Positions 41,068 through 50,288 of a stretch of 64,000 nucleotides of DNA are shown here, piece after piece. The position numbers and the translations under genes are program-made. Under the pieces are notes generated by a model, which was given only the letters and a program-made list of their open reading frames with translations, searched no databases and was not told where the DNA came from. The DNA is from Verticiella alkaliphila (GTDB lineage: Bacteria; Pseudomonadota; Gammaproteobacteria; Burkholderiales; Burkholderiaceae_B). How positions within the stretch are numbered: position 1 is the first letter of the stretch; each line of letters opens with the position of its first letter. The DNA lies in NCBI RefSeq assembly GCF_018904615.1, contig NZ_JADCNH010000016.1, positions 24,190 through 88,189 of the forward strand, read 5' to 3'.

Positions 41068-41988
41068 ATGTCGATGGCAGACCGCGACGGCCACATCTGG
41101 TTCGATGGCAAGCTCGTTCCCTGGCGCGAGGCGACCACCCACGTGCTCACCCACTCGCTGCACTATGGTCTGTCTGTCTTTGAAGGCGTGCGTGCCTACA
41201 AGACCGAGATCGGCACGGCCGTGTTCCGCCTGAAGGAGCACACCAAGCGTCTCTTCAATTCGGCGCACATCTACCAGATGCCGATGCCCTTCACGCAGGA
41301 CGAGATCAACGCAGCCACGCTCGAGACCGTGCGCGCGAATCAGCTCGAGTCCTGCTACATCCGTCCGCTCGCCTTCTACGGTTCCGAGAAGATGGGTGTG
41401 TCCCCGCGTGGCGCGCAGGTGCACGTCGCCATCGCCGCCTGGGCCTGGGGTGCTTATCTCGGCGAAGAAGGCCTGCAAAAGGGCATCCGCGTGAAGACTG
41501 CCTCCTTCCAGCGCCAGCACGTGAACAACATCATGCCGCGTGCCAAGGTGGCCGCCACGTACGCGAACTCGATCCTCGCCAACCTCGAAGCCACGCAGGA
41601 CGGCTACGACGAGGCGCTGCTGCTCGACACCGAAGGCTTCGTGGCCGAAGGCGCCGGCGAGAACCTCTTCATCGTTCATGACGGCGTGATCTACGAACCG
41701 GAGATCGCCTCGGCGCTCACGGGCATCACGCGTGCCACGGTGCACACGCTGGCTGCCGATCTGGGCCTGGAAGTTCGCACCCGCCGCCTCACCCGCGACG
41801 ACATCTACATCGCCGACGAGGCCTTCTTCACCGGCACCGCCGCGGAAGTCACGCCCATTCGCGAACTCGACAACCGCCGTATCGGTCAAGGCTCGCGCGG
41901 CCCCATCACGGAACGCATGCAGACCGCATTCTTCGATGTGGTCAACGGCCGCAATCCCAAGTACCACCACTGGCTCACCAAGGTCTAA
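41068..41988 (+). CDS. ilvE: Branched-chain amino acid aminotransferase
   Basis: IlvE transfers the amino group between glutamate and the 2-oxo acids of Val, Leu and Ile. This class IV PLP enzyme shows the substrate loop HYGLSVFEGVRAYKT, the PLP-Lys segment NNIMPRAKVAATYANS, and EGFVAEGAGENLFIV and FFTGTAAEVTPI at the cofactor phosphate site. The 306-residue length fits. An AAGGA ribosome site lies about nine bases upstream. A zinc-finger gene follows after 11 bases and may be cotranscribed. Confidence 0.96.
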   Translation: MSMADRDGHIWFDGKLVPWREATTHVLTHSLHYGLSVFEGVRAYKTEIGTAVFRLKEHTKRLFNSAHIYQMPMPFTQDEINAATLETVRANQLESCYIRPLAFYGSEKMGVSPRGAQVHVAIAAWAWGAYLGEEGLQKGIRVKTASFQRQHVNNIMPRAKVAATYANSILANLEATQDGYDEALLLDTEGFVAEGAGENLFIVHDGVIYEPEIASALTGITRATVHTLAADLGLEVRTRRLTRDDIYIADEAFFTGTAAEVTPIRELDNRRIGQGSRGPITERMQTAFFDVVNGRNPKYHHWLTKV

Positions 41989-41999
41989 GACGCGTCGCC

Positions 42000-42212
42000 A
42001 TGTCCCAAGCCGCATCCTCTTCGAACGCCCCCACCGAAGTCCACGAAGTCGGCGCTGCCGATCTGCCGATCTCGTGCCCGGGGCCGCATACGCCCCTCTG
42101 GAACCTGCATCCCAAGGTCTTCCTGGACGTCGCCACCACGGGTTCGGCCCGCTGCCCGTACTGTGGCGCCGAGTACCGGCTGCGCCCGGGCGAACACGTC
42201 GGGGCTCACTGA
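42000..42212 (+). CDS. zf-CHCC zinc-finger protein (NDUFS6-like)
   Basis: This 70-residue protein has the CHCC zinc-finger layout: Cys26, His30 or His37, then Cys52 and Cys55 (ARCPYCGAEYRL) and a C-terminal His pair. The family is related to the C-terminal zinc finger of the mitochondrial complex I subunit NDUFS6. Its role in bacteria is not established. It follows ilvE by 11 bases, a linkage seen in other Burkholderiales, and has no signal peptide. Confidence 0.86.
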   Translation: MSQAASSSNAPTEVHEVGAADLPISCPGPHTPLWNLHPKVFLDVATTGSARCPYCGAEYRLRPGEHVGAH

Positions 42213-42281
42213 GCCTCGCACGCCGGATGGCGTGTCGGCCCCGTGCCGGCACGCTGCCTCACCGGCTGATCCACGCCCGTC

Positions 42282-43295
42282 ATGCCCGCCCGCTTCGACG
42301 CATCGAATTGCCCCGTCCCCGCCTGGCTCCCTGAAGGTCATAGTCAGACCATCTACGGTGCACGGCTTGCCATCCATCATCGCGCGAGCTTCACGCGCGA
42401 GCGCGTGGAGACGCCCGACGGCGACTTCATCGACCTTGACTGGGCCGTGCCCGGGCCTTCCCGCATTCCGGATCCGGCCTGTACGGCGCTCGGCCAAGGC
42501 CCGGCCCTCGCCCTCTTCCACGGGCTGGAAGGCAGCAGCCTCAGCCCCTACGCCCAGTCCATCGCGCATCACTTCCGCGCCCGTGGGTGGACGGTCGTCA
42601 TCCCGCATTTCCGTGGCTGCTCCGGCACACCCAATCGACTGCCACGCGCCTATCACTCCGGCGACAGCGACGAGATCGCGTTCATGCTGGACACCGTCCG
42701 TGCGCGCCTGCCGCAGGCGCGCTGGCACGCCGCCGGCATCTCGCTGGGCGGCAATGCCCTGGCCAAGTATCTGGGCGAGCGCGGCACCGCCGCCAGCGGC
42801 CTCACGGCAGCGGCGGCGGTGTCGGCGCCGCTCGATCTGACGGCAGGCGGCCATACGCTTGGCCGCGGCTTCGTGAACCGGCAGGTCTACACCCGCATGT
42901 TCGTGCGCACCCTGCGCGCCAAGGTGCTGGACAAGGCGCGCCGCTTCCCAGGCGTCTTCGACGTGGTCGGCGTGGCCAACGCGCAGGATCTCTACGAATT
43001 CGACGACGCTTATACCGCTCCCCAGCATGGCTTTGCCAACGTCGCCGATTACTGGTCGCGTGCGAGTGCCCTGCCCTGGCTGCGCGGCATCACCGTGCCC
43101 ACGCTCGTGCTCAATGCGCGCAACGACCCCTTCCTTCCGGCCCGCTTTCTGCCTGGGCCTTGGGATGCGTCCGATGCGGTCCTCCTGCATCAACCGGCGC
43201 ACGGCGGCCATGCCGTGTTCCCCTGCGGTCACGTCCGGCCGCATCTGCACTGGCTGCCGCGCCGGCTCGAGCGCTTCTTCCTGGACGGCAGCTAG
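42282..43295 (+). CDS. YheT family alpha/beta hydrolase
   Basis: This is an alpha/beta-hydrolase of the YheT/COG0429 group (337 residues). The nucleophile elbow GISLGGN, a late Asp (NARNDPFLP) and His (HGGHAVF) make the expected catalytic triad. The N-terminal PAWLPEGHSQTIYGARL and HGLEGSSLSPY segments are diagnostic of the group. Members are esterase-like, with uncertain natural substrate. It lies alone, 69 bases after the zinc-finger gene. Confidence 0.87.
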   Translation: MPARFDASNCPVPAWLPEGHSQTIYGARLAIHHRASFTRERVETPDGDFIDLDWAVPGPSRIPDPACTALGQGPALALFHGLEGSSLSPYAQSIAHHFRARGWTVVIPHFRGCSGTPNRLPRAYHSGDSDEIAFMLDTVRARLPQARWHAAGISLGGNALAKYLGERGTAASGLTAAAAVSAPLDLTAGGHTLGRGFVNRQVYTRMFVRTLRAKVLDKARRFPGVFDVVGVANAQDLYEFDDAYTAPQHGFANVADYWSRASALPWLRGITVPTLVLNARNDPFLPARFLPGPWDASDAVLLHQPAHGGHAVFPCGHVRPHLHWLPRRLERFFLDGS

Positions 43296-43350
43296 CCGCA
43301 TTCGCGCGCAGGCAGTACCCTGAAGGCCACCCTTTTGCGAAGTGGCCACC

Positions 43351-43983
43351 ATGCGCTCATCCCTGAATTCTGCCCGCGGGTTCTCGCACGGCGCCTGCGC
43401 AGCGCTGCTGCTCGTCATGGGCGCAGCGTCCGCCGCGGACACGCCCCCGTGGACGGGCGAGCCCTATACGGGCGACTTCCGCCTGGAATTGCGCAGACCC
43501 GACGGCAACCGTCAGACCCAGCGGGGTGAGGCGAGCGCGCGGTTCGTCGTCAAGGACGGCGAACGCGTCGATCTGGTGATCGAAGCCGCCGTGCCGGGCA
43601 GCAGCACCCGCGGCGACATGCAGGTCATCGGCGCGTGGCGGGACGGCGGCTGGCAAAGCGCGCCCGGCGCGGTGACCCTGAAAGTCACGCCCGATGGGCG
43701 CATCGAGGGGGGCGGACCGATTGCGGCCGAGGACGTCGTGCTTCGGCTCGATGGCCAGGTCGAGGCCAGCCGGTTGCGTCTGCGCAACGACGTGACGCTC
43801 GGCGCCGCCCAGCAAGGCGTGCCGGCAGGCTCCGTGCTGTCCTATCGCTATGATCTGCGGCGCGCGCGCGCCGCCACCGCGGGCGAAGAGAACACCGAGG
43901 GCTGCCGCCTGCGTCACGTACCCATCGCCAACTTCGGCGGCGGCATGACCATGGCCATGGTGCCGGACTGCAGCGGCGACTGA
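43351..43983 (+). CDS. Hypothetical exported protein
   Basis: This 210-residue protein has a cleavable Sec signal peptide (GACAALLLVMGAASAAD, cleavage after ASA near residue 29). The mature part is predicted beta-rich with two Cys near the C-terminus (EGCRLRH and VPDCSGD), which may form a disulfide in the periplasm. ATG 43351 was preferred over a GTG nine bases earlier. I do not recognise a family. It lies between the YheT-like hydrolase and glpD, with no shared function apparent. Confidence 0.7.
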   Translation: MRSSLNSARGFSHGACAALLLVMGAASAADTPPWTGEPYTGDFRLELRRPDGNRQTQRGEASARFVVKDGERVDLVIEAAVPGSSTRGDMQVIGAWRDGGWQSAPGAVTLKVTPDGRIEGGGPIAAEDVVLRLDGQVEASRLRLRNDVTLGAAQQGVPAGSVLSYRYDLRRARAATAGEENTEGCRLRHVPIANFGGGMTMAMVPDCSGD

Positions 43984-44073
43984 GCCCTGGTTTGCGTGCG
44001 GTGTCATCTGGCTGCGGTTGCACGCTTCGCCCGCTTTCGGACACACTGAGGGTTTATCGCCTCCTGTCTCGCC

Positions 44074-45639
44074 ATGTCTGTCACTGCTGCCTCGGGTCCG
44101 TTCGATCTCGTCATCGTGGGGGGAGGCGTGAACGGCGCCGGCATCGCGCGCGACGCGGCGGGCCGCGGTCTGTCGGTCCTGCTGTGCGAACGCGATGATC
44201 TCGCTGCACACACCTCCTCGTCGTCTACCAAGCTCGTCCATGGCGGGCTGCGCTATCTCGAACATTACGCCTTCGGGCTGGTGCGCAAGGCGCTTGCCGA
44301 GCGCGAAGTGCTCCTGCGGGCGGCGCCGCACATCATGCGGCCGCTGCGCTTCGTCATGCCGCACGATCGCGGTCAGCGCCCGGCCTGGATGGTGCGCGCC
44401 GGGCTCTTCCTGTATGACCACCTCGCGCGACGCGAGCTCCTGCCCGATTCGACCGGCGTGGCGCTGCGCCGTCACCCCGCCGGCGTGGCACTCAAGCCTG
44501 AGTTCACGCGCGGCTTCGAATATTCGGACGTCTGGGTCGACGATGCCCGCCTCGTGGTGCTGTGCGCCCGCGATGCTGCCGAGCGCGGCGCTGTCGTCCG
44601 CACGCGCACCACCGTCACGCAGGCGCGGCGCGAGAACGGCTTGTGGGCGATCACGCTCGCGCCCAGCGGTGGCAGCACGAGCGAGACCGTGCATGCCCGC
44701 GCGCTCGTCAACGCCGCGGGCCCCTGGACGGCCAGCTTCCTCGGCGAGGCCGTGCCCGGGCAGCACCACCCTGGCCTTCGGCTGGTGAAGGGCAGCCACA
44801 TCGTCGTGCGACGCCAACTCGCGAGCCCGCACGCCTTCATCTTCCAGAACACCGATGAGCGCATCGTGTTCGCCATCCCTTACGAACGCGACTTCACGCT
44901 GATCGGCACCACCGACGTGGACGTGACGGGCCAGCGAGGCCCGATCGCCATCAGCCAGGACGAGATCGACTATCTGTGTGCGGCGGTGAACCGCTACTTC
45001 GCCGAGCCCGTCACGCCGGCCGACGTGGCCTGGACTTACGCGGGCGTGCGCCCCCTCCTCGCGGACGGTCACGAAGCCGCGGCCGAGGTCACGCGCGACT
45101 ACCGGCTCGATCTGGACACGAATGGCCCGCCAGTGCTGTCGATCTTCGGCGGCAAGATCACCACCTTCCGCCGGCTCGCCGAGGACGCGCTGGAGCGCCT
45201 CGCTCCGCACTTGCCGATGCCGCGCGGCGCGTGGACCCACGCCGCGCCCTTGCCCGGCGGAGACCTGCCCGTGGCCCATCCCGGCAGCCGCGCGCTGCTG
45301 CCGTTCGATGCCTTCGTGCGCGAGACGCAAGCCGCCAACCCCGGCCTGCCCGGCCCCCTGATCGCCCGCTACGCCCGTGCCTATGGCAGCCGACTCGCGA
45401 AGATCCTGGGCGCCGCACGCGACACGGCCGGCCTGGGCGAGGAGATCCTGCCCGGCGTCTTCGAGGCCGAGGTACGCTATCTCGTGAGCCAGGAGTGGGC
45501 ACGCACGGCCGATGACATCCTCTGGCGGCGCAGCAAACTGGGCTTGCACCTGCCGGCGGATGCGCCCGCGCGGCTGGATGCCTGGATGGCACGACACGGC
45601 CTGGGTAACGCCCCGGCTCGCGAGGAGACCCTGTCATGA
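44074..45639 (+). CDS. glpD: Aerobic glycerol-3-phosphate dehydrogenase
   Basis: GlpD is a membrane-associated flavoprotein that oxidises glycerol-3-phosphate to dihydroxyacetone phosphate and feeds electrons to ubiquinone. The FAD fold [23 protein letters not shown] is at the N-terminus, followed by the [23 protein letters not shown] segment diagnostic of GlpD. A typical C-terminal cap domain follows, and the length is 521 residues. It overlaps glpK by four bases, so the two form an operon for glycerol use. Confidence 0.97.
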   Translation: MSVTAASGPFDLVIVGGGVNGAGIARDAAGRGLSVLLCERDDLAAHTSSSSTKLVHGGLRYLEHYAFGLVRKALAEREVLLRAAPHIMRPLRFVMPHDRGQRPAWMVRAGLFLYDHLARRELLPDSTGVALRRHPAGVALKPEFTRGFEYSDVWVDDARLVVLCARDAAERGAVVRTRTTVTQARRENGLWAITLAPSGGSTSETVHARALVNAAGPWTASFLGEAVPGQHHPGLRLVKGSHIVVRRQLASPHAFIFQNTDERIVFAIPYERDFTLIGTTDVDVTGQRGPIAISQDEIDYLCAAVNRYFAEPVTPADVAWTYAGVRPLLADGHEAAAEVTRDYRLDLDTNGPPVLSIFGGKITTFRRLAEDALERLAPHLPMPRGAWTHAAPLPGGDLPVAHPGSRALLPFDAFVRETQAANPGLPGPLIARYARAYGSRLAKILGAARDTAGLGEEILPGVFEAEVRYLVSQEWARTADDILWRRSKLGLHLPADAPARLDAWMARHGLGNAPAREETLS

Positions 45640-47114
45640 CGTATCTGCTGGCCCTGGACCAGGGCACCTCCAGTTCCCGCGCCATCGTGTTCGACGCGCA
45701 GGGCCGCCCACGCGCCAGCGCGCAACGCGAATTCACGCAGATCTATCCGCGCCCGGGCTGGGTGGAACACGACCCCCGCGTGCTTTGCGAGACTCAGCGC
45801 GATACGGCGCGCCAGGCGTTGGAGCGCGCCGGCATCGGCCCGGGCGACGTCCATGCCATGGGCCTATCCAACCAGCGCGAGACCACGCTCGTCTGGAACC
45901 GACGGACGGGCGAGCCCGTCTACAACGCCATCGTCTGGCAGGATCGCCGCACCCAGGCGATCTGCGACCAGTGGCTTGCCGATGGGCTGCTCGACGAGGT
46001 GCGCGAGCGCACGGGACTCATCATCGATCCATATTTCTCGGCCACGAAGATCGCGTGGATCATGGCGCACGTCGATGGCGCACGGGCGGCGGCCGATCGC
46101 GGCGAGCTCGCGTTCGGCACCGTCGACACCTGGCTCGCCTGGCAGCTCTCGGGCGGTCGCCAGCACATCACCGATGTCAGCAATGCGTCGCGCACGCTGC
46201 TCTGGAACATCCGTACGCGCACCTGGGACACCACACTCTTGCGCGCCATGAACATCCCGGAAAGCCTGCTTCCCGAGGTGATTCCCTCCAGCCACGACGC
46301 CGGGGTGATGGGCGAGGCCTGGTTCGGGCGAGGCATCGTGCTGGCCGGCATGGCGGGCGACCAGCAGGCAGCTCTTTTTGGCCAGGCCTGCTTCGAACCC
46401 GGCTCGGCCAAGAACACCTATGGCACCGGCTGCTTTCTTCTCATGCACACGGGCGAGCACATCGAACGCTCGGATGCCGGCCTGCTCACCACGACCACGG
46501 CCCAGGCCGGGCCAAAGCCGAACTACGCCATCGAAGGCAGCGTCTTCATTGGCGGCGCGGTGGTGCAGTGGCTGCGCGATAACCTGCGCGCTTTCCAGTC
46601 TTCCGCCGACGTCCAGCAACTGGCCGAATCCGTGCCCGACGCGGGCGGCGTGGTGTTCGTTCCGGCCTTCACGGGGCTGGGCGCGCCCTACTGGAAGCCT
46701 CAGGCCACGGGCGCGTTGCTGGGGCTCACGCGGGGCACGTCGATGGCGAACATCGCCCGTGCCGCCTTGGAGTCCATCGCGTTCCAGAGTGCAGCCCTGC
46801 TGGGTGCCATGGCCAAGGGTCAGGGGCCGGCGGTGACCGAACTGAAGGCCGATGGCGGCGCGGCCGCCAATGATCTGCTGCTGCAGTTCCAGGCCGACCT
46901 GCTCGGCATTCCGGTGGTGCGGCCTGCCGTCACAGAGACGACGGCGCTGGGCGCCGCGTATCTCGCGGGCCTTGCCACGGGCGTGTACGGCGGTCTGGAC
47001 GAACTGCGCGGGCTATGGCGGGCAGACCGCCGCTTCGAGCCGGCCATGTCGCGCGAGGATGCCGCAAGTCGCATGGCGCAGTGGGAGGATGCCGTGAGAC
47101 GCGCGGTGGGCTGA
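45636..47114 (+). CDS. glpK: Glycerol kinase
   Basis: GlpK phosphorylates glycerol to sn-glycerol-3-phosphate, the substrate of GlpD. This FGGY-family kinase begins with the ATP-binding [19 protein letters not shown] loop. Glycerol-site residues lie in [27 protein letters not shown], and the C-terminal signature [17 protein letters not shown] also appears. The 492-residue length is normal. ATG 45636 overlaps the glpD TGA as ATGA. No glycerol facilitator gene is nearby. Confidence 0.97.
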   Translation: MTYLLALDQGTSSSRAIVFDAQGRPRASAQREFTQIYPRPGWVEHDPRVLCETQRDTARQALERAGIGPGDVHAMGLSNQRETTLVWNRRTGEPVYNAIVWQDRRTQAICDQWLADGLLDEVRERTGLIIDPYFSATKIAWIMAHVDGARAAADRGELAFGTVDTWLAWQLSGGRQHITDVSNASRTLLWNIRTRTWDTTLLRAMNIPESLLPEVIPSSHDAGVMGEAWFGRGIVLAGMAGDQQAALFGQACFEPGSAKNTYGTGCFLLMHTGEHIERSDAGLLTTTTAQAGPKPNYAIEGSVFIGGAVVQWLRDNLRAFQSSADVQQLAESVPDAGGVVFVPAFTGLGAPYWKPQATGALLGLTRGTSMANIARAALESIAFQSAALLGAMAKGQGPAVTELKADGGAAANDLLLQFQADLLGIPVVRPAVTETTALGAAYLAGLATGVYGGLDELRGLWRADRRFEPAMSREDAASRMAQWEDAVRRAVG

Positions 47115-47124
47115 AGCGAACGCC

Positions 47125-48630
47125 TCACCCCATCTGCTTCTGGAACTGCCGGCTCAGCGCCCGGTCATCCTCGATGCGTCGCTGCATGTCGGCAATGCGC
47201 GCATCGAGCACCGATTGCTCGTAGAAGTCCGTCGTGGCGCTGCGCGCCTGCTGCAGCTGCTGCAGCGAGGCCGGCAAGGCACCGATCTGGTTGTAGTAAT
47301 CCGCCATGCGACGCGCCTGCTCGGCGCGCTGGCCGAGCCGCGCGTAGCTCTCGGCCGACAGCCGATAGAGTTCGGGCTCCGACTCGGGCCAGGCCTTGAT
47401 CCGCTCGTCGAGAAAGCGCACCGCCTGGGCGTCCTGGCCGGCGCGCTGCAACGCCCTGGCGTGGCTCAACGCGAGCGACCGCTGCTGCGGCCACGTCGAG
47501 AACGCCTTGGCCGAATGCGCCACGGCGCCCGCGAAATCGCCCTGAGCGATATCCAGGTCGGTTTCCAGTTGGGCGAGCATCGGATGCTGGACGCCCTGGC
47601 TCATGGCATCGCGCCACGCCGCGCGCGCACCGACAGGGTCGTTGCGTTGGAGCATGGCCACGGCGATGCCGTAGTGGGCGGCCGCGGCGCGCACCCCCGG
47701 ATTCGCCGACGCCTCGGCCCGCAGCACCGACACCGGATCACTCGCCCGACTGTAGCCGGATTGCGCCACGGCCAGACGCGCCCGCACGAACCAGAAGGTG
47801 GGCGACTCGCGCTGCGGGCGCGCGGCCACTTCACGGGCCCGGTTCTGCATGTCAGACATACGATCCAAAGACAGCGGGTGCGTGCTGGCGTAGGTGGGGC
47901 CAGCGCCCGTATTGAATCGCGTGTTCTGCATCAGGCGGCCGAACATCGCGGACATGCCGGCCGGATCGAAGCCCGCCTTGCCCATCATCTCCAGGCCGAT
48001 ACGGTCGGCCTCGCGCTCAGCATCGCGCGAGAACGCCAGCTGCTGACTTACCACCGCCGCCTGACCGAATACCGCAGCACCCTGGGCGAGATCGCCCGCC
48101 CCCGAGGCCGCGGCGGCCAGGGCGGCAGCCATCATGCCCAGCATGAGCAATGAGTTGCGCCCCTGCTGGCCGATCTGCCGGGCCACGTGGCGTTGCGAGA
48201 CGTGCGCGATTTCGTGCGCCAGCACCCCGGCGAGTTCGGACTCGCTCTGCGTGGCCACCACCAGCCCCGAATGCAGGCCGATGAAGCCACCGGGCAAAGC
48301 GAAGGCGTTGATGCCAGGATCCCGGATCGCGAACACCTCGACCGCGGGCGCGCCGGCCGTGTGGCGTGCCATGTCGCGGCCCATGTCCGTCAGGTACTGG
48401 CGGATGGCGGGATCGTCGATGTAGGTGGGATCGCGGCGTCCGTCGGCCATGATGGCCTCGCCCAGGCGGCGTTCGACGCGGGGAGACAGATCGACGGCAG
48501 CGGAATCGCCCAGTTCGGGCAGGCCGGCAGGCTGCGCATGCACCGACGGCAGCGTGAGACACGCGAGCGGCAGCAGGCAGGTGGCAACGATGCGCCGTGC
48601 GCGCAGTGAGGCGGGAGCGAAGGTCGGCAT
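47125..48630 (-). CDS. M48 family metalloprotease, BepA/YfgC-like
   Basis: This is a periplasmic zinc protease with TPR repeats, resembling BepA, which assists outer-membrane protein (LptD/BamA) assembly. ATG 48630 gives 501 residues with a signal peptide (VATCLLPLACLTLPSVHAQ, to about residue 32). The zinc motif HEIAH (His139-His143) lies in LAGVLAHEIAHVSQRH, with a third ligand expected in READRIGLEMM. The C-terminal half (about 300-480) looks like TPR repeats. An upstream frame extension to 48783 is Arg-rich and was rejected. Confidence 0.87.
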   Translation of the reverse strand: MPTFAPASLRARRIVATCLLPLACLTLPSVHAQPAGLPELGDSAAVDLSPRVERRLGEAIMADGRRDPTYIDDPAIRQYLTDMGRDMARHTAGAPAVEVFAIRDPGINAFALPGGFIGLHSGLVVATQSESELAGVLAHEIAHVSQRHVARQIGQQGRNSLLMLGMMAAALAAAASGAGDLAQGAAVFGQAAVVSQQLAFSRDAEREADRIGLEMMGKAGFDPAGMSAMFGRLMQNTRFNTGAGPTYASTHPLSLDRMSDMQNRAREVAARPQRESPTFWFVRARLAVAQSGYSRASDPVSVLRAEASANPGVRAAAAHYGIAVAMLQRNDPVGARAAWRDAMSQGVQHPMLAQLETDLDIAQGDFAGAVAHSAKAFSTWPQQRSLALSHARALQRAGQDAQAVRFLDERIKAWPESEPELYRLSAESYARLGQRAEQARRMADYYNQIGALPASLQQLQQARSATTDFYEQSVLDARIADMQRRIEDDRALSRQFQKQMG

Positions 48631-48713
48631 GGGCTCATGATAGCCGCGCCGACCGCGGCCGGCCACTCGGGCCGGCCACCGGGGCGCCCGTGGGGCGCAC
48701 CCGGTTGTCAGAC

Positions 48714-49814
48714 TCAGCGCTGGGTGCGGCCCAGAGCGGTCGACAGGTACTGGTCGTAGGAGCCTTCGGCCACGCGGAACCACGGCACCGACGAGTCGCG
48801 GAAGGACATGTAGTTGTCGTACATGGCCTTGAAGTTCGCGTCGCGATCGCTGAATTCCTTGTACACCGTCGTCGCGGCTTCCCAGGAAGCGTCCATGACC
48901 TCACGCGGGAAGGCGCGCAGCTGGGCACCGTTGGCGATCAGGCGGCGCAGGGCCGGGGCGTTGCCGGCGTCGTAGCGCGAGAGGGTCTCGACCAGCGCCT
49001 GGCGCGTGGCAGCCTCGACCACGGCCTGGTAGCTCTTGGGCAGGTTGTTCCACGCCTTGTCGTTGATGTACATCGAGATCTGCGGACCACCTTCCCACCA
49101 GCCCGGGTAGTAGTAGTACTGCGCGACCTTGTTGAAGCCGAGCTTCTCGTCATCGAACGGGCCCACGAATTCGACGGCGTCCAGCGTGCCCTTCTCGAGC
49201 GCGGGATAGACGTCGCCACCGGCCAGCTGCTGAGGCACCACACCCATGCGCGAGAGCACTTCGCCGGCAAAGCCCGCGGTGCGCATCTTCAGGCCCTTCA
49301 TGTCATTGACGGACTTGATCTCGTTGCGGAACCAGCCGCCCATCTGCACCCCGGTGTTGCCCATCGGGAAGTTGACGATGTTGTACTTCTTGAACATCTC
49401 GCGCGTGAGCTTCATGCCGTCGCCGTGGAACATCCAGGCGTTCATCTGGCGCGCGTTCAGGCCAAAGGGCACGGCCGCGTCGAAGCACAGGATGGGATCC
49501 TTGCCGTAGTAGTAATAGCTCACCGTCTGGCCGCATTCGACCGTGCCGTTCTGCACGGCATCCAGCACTTGCAGGGCGGGGACGATTTCGCCGCCCGGGA
49601 AGGGGCGGATATTGAACTTGCCACCGGTGGCTTCGCTGATGTGGCGGCACATGTTTTCGGCGGTGCCGTACAGCGCTTCCAGGCTGCGCGGGAAGCTCGT
49701 GGGCAGGCGCCAGTTCAGGGTGGGGGCATCCTGCGCGAACACCGGCGCGGCGAGCGCAGCGGTGCCAGCAGCGGCGCCAACGCCAGCCTGCTTCAGAAAG
49801 GAACGACGTTGCAT
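48714..49814 (-). CDS. TRAP transporter substrate-binding protein DctP/TakP-type
   Basis: This periplasmic solute-binding protein of a tripartite (TRAP) uptake system probably binds a 2-oxo acid or similar carboxylate. ATG 49814 gives 366 residues with a twin-arginine signal (MQRRSFLKQAGVGAAAG, cleavage after FAQ). DctP-type features include the GGEIVPALQVLDAVQNGTVECGQTVSYYYYGKDP segment and a conserved Arg in GLKMRTAGFAGEVLSRMG that binds the carboxylate. No membrane subunits are adjacent. The frame extends upstream to 50033, but without family resemblance. Tat-exported DctP proteins of this type are common in Burkholderiales. Confidence 0.85.
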   Translation of the reverse strand: MQRRSFLKQAGVGAAAGTAALAAPVFAQDAPTLNWRLPTSFPRSLEALYGTAENMCRHISEATGGKFNIRPFPGGEIVPALQVLDAVQNGTVECGQTVSYYYYGKDPILCFDAAVPFGLNARQMNAWMFHGDGMKLTREMFKKYNIVNFPMGNTGVQMGGWFRNEIKSVNDMKGLKMRTAGFAGEVLSRMGVVPQQLAGGDVYPALEKGTLDAVEFVGPFDDEKLGFNKVAQYYYYPGWWEGGPQISMYINDKAWNNLPKSYQAVVEAATRQALVETLSRYDAGNAPALRRLIANGAQLRAFPREVMDASWEAATTVYKEFSDRDANFKAMYDNYMSFRDSSVPWFRVAEGSYDQYLSTALGRTQR

Positions 49815-50018
49815 ATCAGGTGTCTCCGGACAATCCGACATAGTTGGGAATAGCTTGCGACGAGATGATACCCGCATCGGGCGTGCAACCCGCATGCTCA
49901 GAAACCCTGGGCAAGCTGCGAGGGCTTGCCAAAGACCTGGCGTTGTGCGTAAATGACGGGCATTGCCGTGCGGCATCCGTCGCCAGGCACCGCTTTCACC
50001 AGACACCACAAGCCCTTC

Positions 50019-50159
50019 ATGTCCTTGGCCCACATCGCCCAGCCCAACACCGCGCTCACAGCGCGTGGCGAGGCTCGCGTGCGCGGCGCGACGGCTGTCG
50101 GTGTCGGCGCATTCGCGCTCTCCTCCCTCCGTCTGCTAGGCCTACCGATCGGCTGCTGA
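50019..50159 (+). CDS. Candidate leuA leader peptide (leucine attenuator)
   Basis: A 46-codon open frame starts at ATG 50019 and ends at TGA 50157, 129 bases before leuA. Its C-terminus reads LSSLRLLGLPIGC, and the codons from 50118 to 50144 include five Leu codons in nine, two of them CTA, which is rare in this GC-rich genome. Such clusters slow ribosomes when Leu-tRNA is scarce, as in known leu attenuators. The frame is open upstream to 49953, so the true start is uncertain. The rest of the peptide is unrecognised. The role is inference. Confidence 0.4.
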   Translation: MSLAHIAQPNTALTARGEARVRGATAVGVGAFALSSLRLLGLPIGC

Positions 50160-50235
50160 GCCTCGTGCTCGTGGCAGTTCGGCAGCCGTCCCCTATTCCG
50201 CCACCTCGTTCGTGGGCGCCCTTTGCAGGCGCCAC
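50150..50235 (+). promoter_or_regulatory. Candidate leucine attenuator hairpins upstream of leuA
   Basis: A stem CGGCTGC (50150-50156) pairs with GCAGCCG (50182-50188), overlapping the leader stop codon. A second hairpin GTGG(G)CGCC (50212-50220) pairs with GGCGCCAC (50228-50235). CGCCAC upstream of 50205 could also pair with part of the second stem, giving alternative folds. No T-tract follows the second hairpin, so control of leuA translation or Rho-dependent ending is possible instead of classical termination. The rest of 49815-50288 shows nothing else definite. Confidence 0.35.
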
Positions 50236-50288
50236 GGTCGTCGCGCCGCATTCCCTGATTCGCATTGTCCCTATCTGACGGAGGCATC

